Shown here: piece by piece, positions 63,810 through 64,000 of the stretch
How positions within the stretch are numbered: position 1 is the first letter of the stretch
How the letters are laid out: the number at the start of each line of letters is the position of its first letter
Source: Methylopumilus sp003533095
Lineage (GTDB): Bacteria > Pseudomonadota > Gammaproteobacteria > Burkholderiales > Methylophilaceae
Direction: 5' to 3'
Assembly (NCBI GenBank): GCA_963977845.1
Contig: CAXBPZ010000002.1
Coordinates: forward strand, 31,983-95,982
Length of the DNA: 64,000 bases
Made by a program: the position numbers and the translations under genes
Notes under the pieces: generated by a model
What the model was told of the DNA's origin: nothing
What the model saw: the letters and a program-made list of their open reading frames with translations, nothing else
Database searches by the model: none

Positions 63810-64000
63810 ATGTCAAAAATGATGGATACTTACGCTAGACAACCCGTCACCTTTGAGAAAGGTGAGGGTGTTTGGCTATGGGCTAAAAATGGTAAAAAAT
63901 ATCTAGACGCACTTTCCGGTGTGGCGGTTAATGGATTGGGTCATGCACATCCAAAATTAATTAAAGCTATTAATGAGCAAATATCAAGACTGATCCATGT
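63810..64000 (+). CDS. argD: Acetylornithine aminotransferase ArgD (3' end outside window)
   Basis: PLP-dependent class III aminotransferase. Only the first 63 codons plus two bases are visible. The N-terminus MMDTYARQPVTF, VWLWAKNGKKYLDALSGVAV and the GLGHAHPKLI block match ArgD closely, including the substrate-binding region. Acetylornithine versus succinyldiaminopimelate specificity cannot be judged from the fragment. The start is ATG 63810, with ATGs at 63819 and 63822 as alternatives. It begins 24 bases after the terminator, so it has its own promoter; TATAAG at 63791-63796 is a possible but weak -10. Confidence 0.9.
   Translation, partial: MSKMMDTYARQPVTFEKGEGVWLWAKNGKKYLDALSGVAVNGLGHAHPKLIKAINEQISRLIH

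Noticed and set aside
1..64000. CRISPR arrays, insertion sequences, prophage, tRNA or rRNA genes
   Set aside because: No regularly spaced repeats, transposase or phage motifs were seen, and every gap is too short or lacks cloverleaf features for a tRNA; this was judged by eye only.

Overview
The window reads as one uninterrupted stretch of a small, AT-rich betaproteobacterial chromosome. By eye the GC content is in the upper thirties. Gene content and order fit a streamlined methylotroph of the Methylophilaceae, such as the OM43/LD28 type of aquatic methylotroph. The pointers are the cmk-rpsA-ihfB-lapB-pyrF order typical of Betaproteobacteria, the neighbourhood of dcd, a wing-type amino-acid decarboxylase, mrp and metG, and a gnd-zwf/pgl set with a short gnd of the NAD-type class. 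The lineage is inferred from gene families and order; no rRNA gene is present to confirm it.

Layout. 1-5024: amino-acid and folate operon alaA(partial)-hom-thrC-thyA-folA. 5017-7833: dcd plus an Orn/Lys/Arg decarboxylase. 7917-11156: oxidative pentose phosphate genes gnd-zwf, with pgl divergent. 11153-16598: mrp, metG, pyrF, lapB, ihfB. 16607-21225: rpsA, cmk, aroA, tyrA. 21240-26431: N-degron transferases aat-bpt, a TraB/GumN protein, an rRNA/tRNA methyltransferase, hslO, gluQ and a DUF3301 protein. 26669-29071: amtB, ispD-ispF. 29080-32400: ABC exporter, Smr protein, trxB. 32570-38438: ftsK-lolA-rarA-serS. 38435-42836: rpiA, mfd and a small lipoprotein. 42848-48087: an AddAB-like helicase/nuclease pair. 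48132-50323: greB-earP-efp. 50327-56456: yhdP-nit2-tldD. 56501-61009: acs, divergent from a NarL-type two-component system. 60995-62973: a Rieske oxygenase and an EamA transporter. 63145-64000: a 31-residue membrane peptide, a PuuD-like four-helix membrane protein, a strong terminator and the start of argD.

Most of this is core metabolism and housekeeping. No insertion sequence, prophage, CRISPR array, tRNA or rRNA gene was seen, and no gene looks broken. Genes are packed very tightly: neighbours usually overlap by 1-11 bases or abut, even where they converge, and no gap exceeds 300 bases. The largest gaps are 26432-26668 (upstream of amtB), 62974-63144, 58478-58647, 32401-32569 and 10325-10478.

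Items that stand out are a LolA lipoprotein carrier carrying an extra C-terminal NTF2-like domain, the unannotated 31-residue membrane peptide paired with the four-helix His-containing membrane protein, the divergent acs/two-component arrangement, a Rieske oxygenase translationally coupled to a permease, the RecBCD-alternative helicase/nuclease pair, and the zero-gap convergent junctions. I did not find an obviously new multi-gene system; the candidates above are reported with modest interest.
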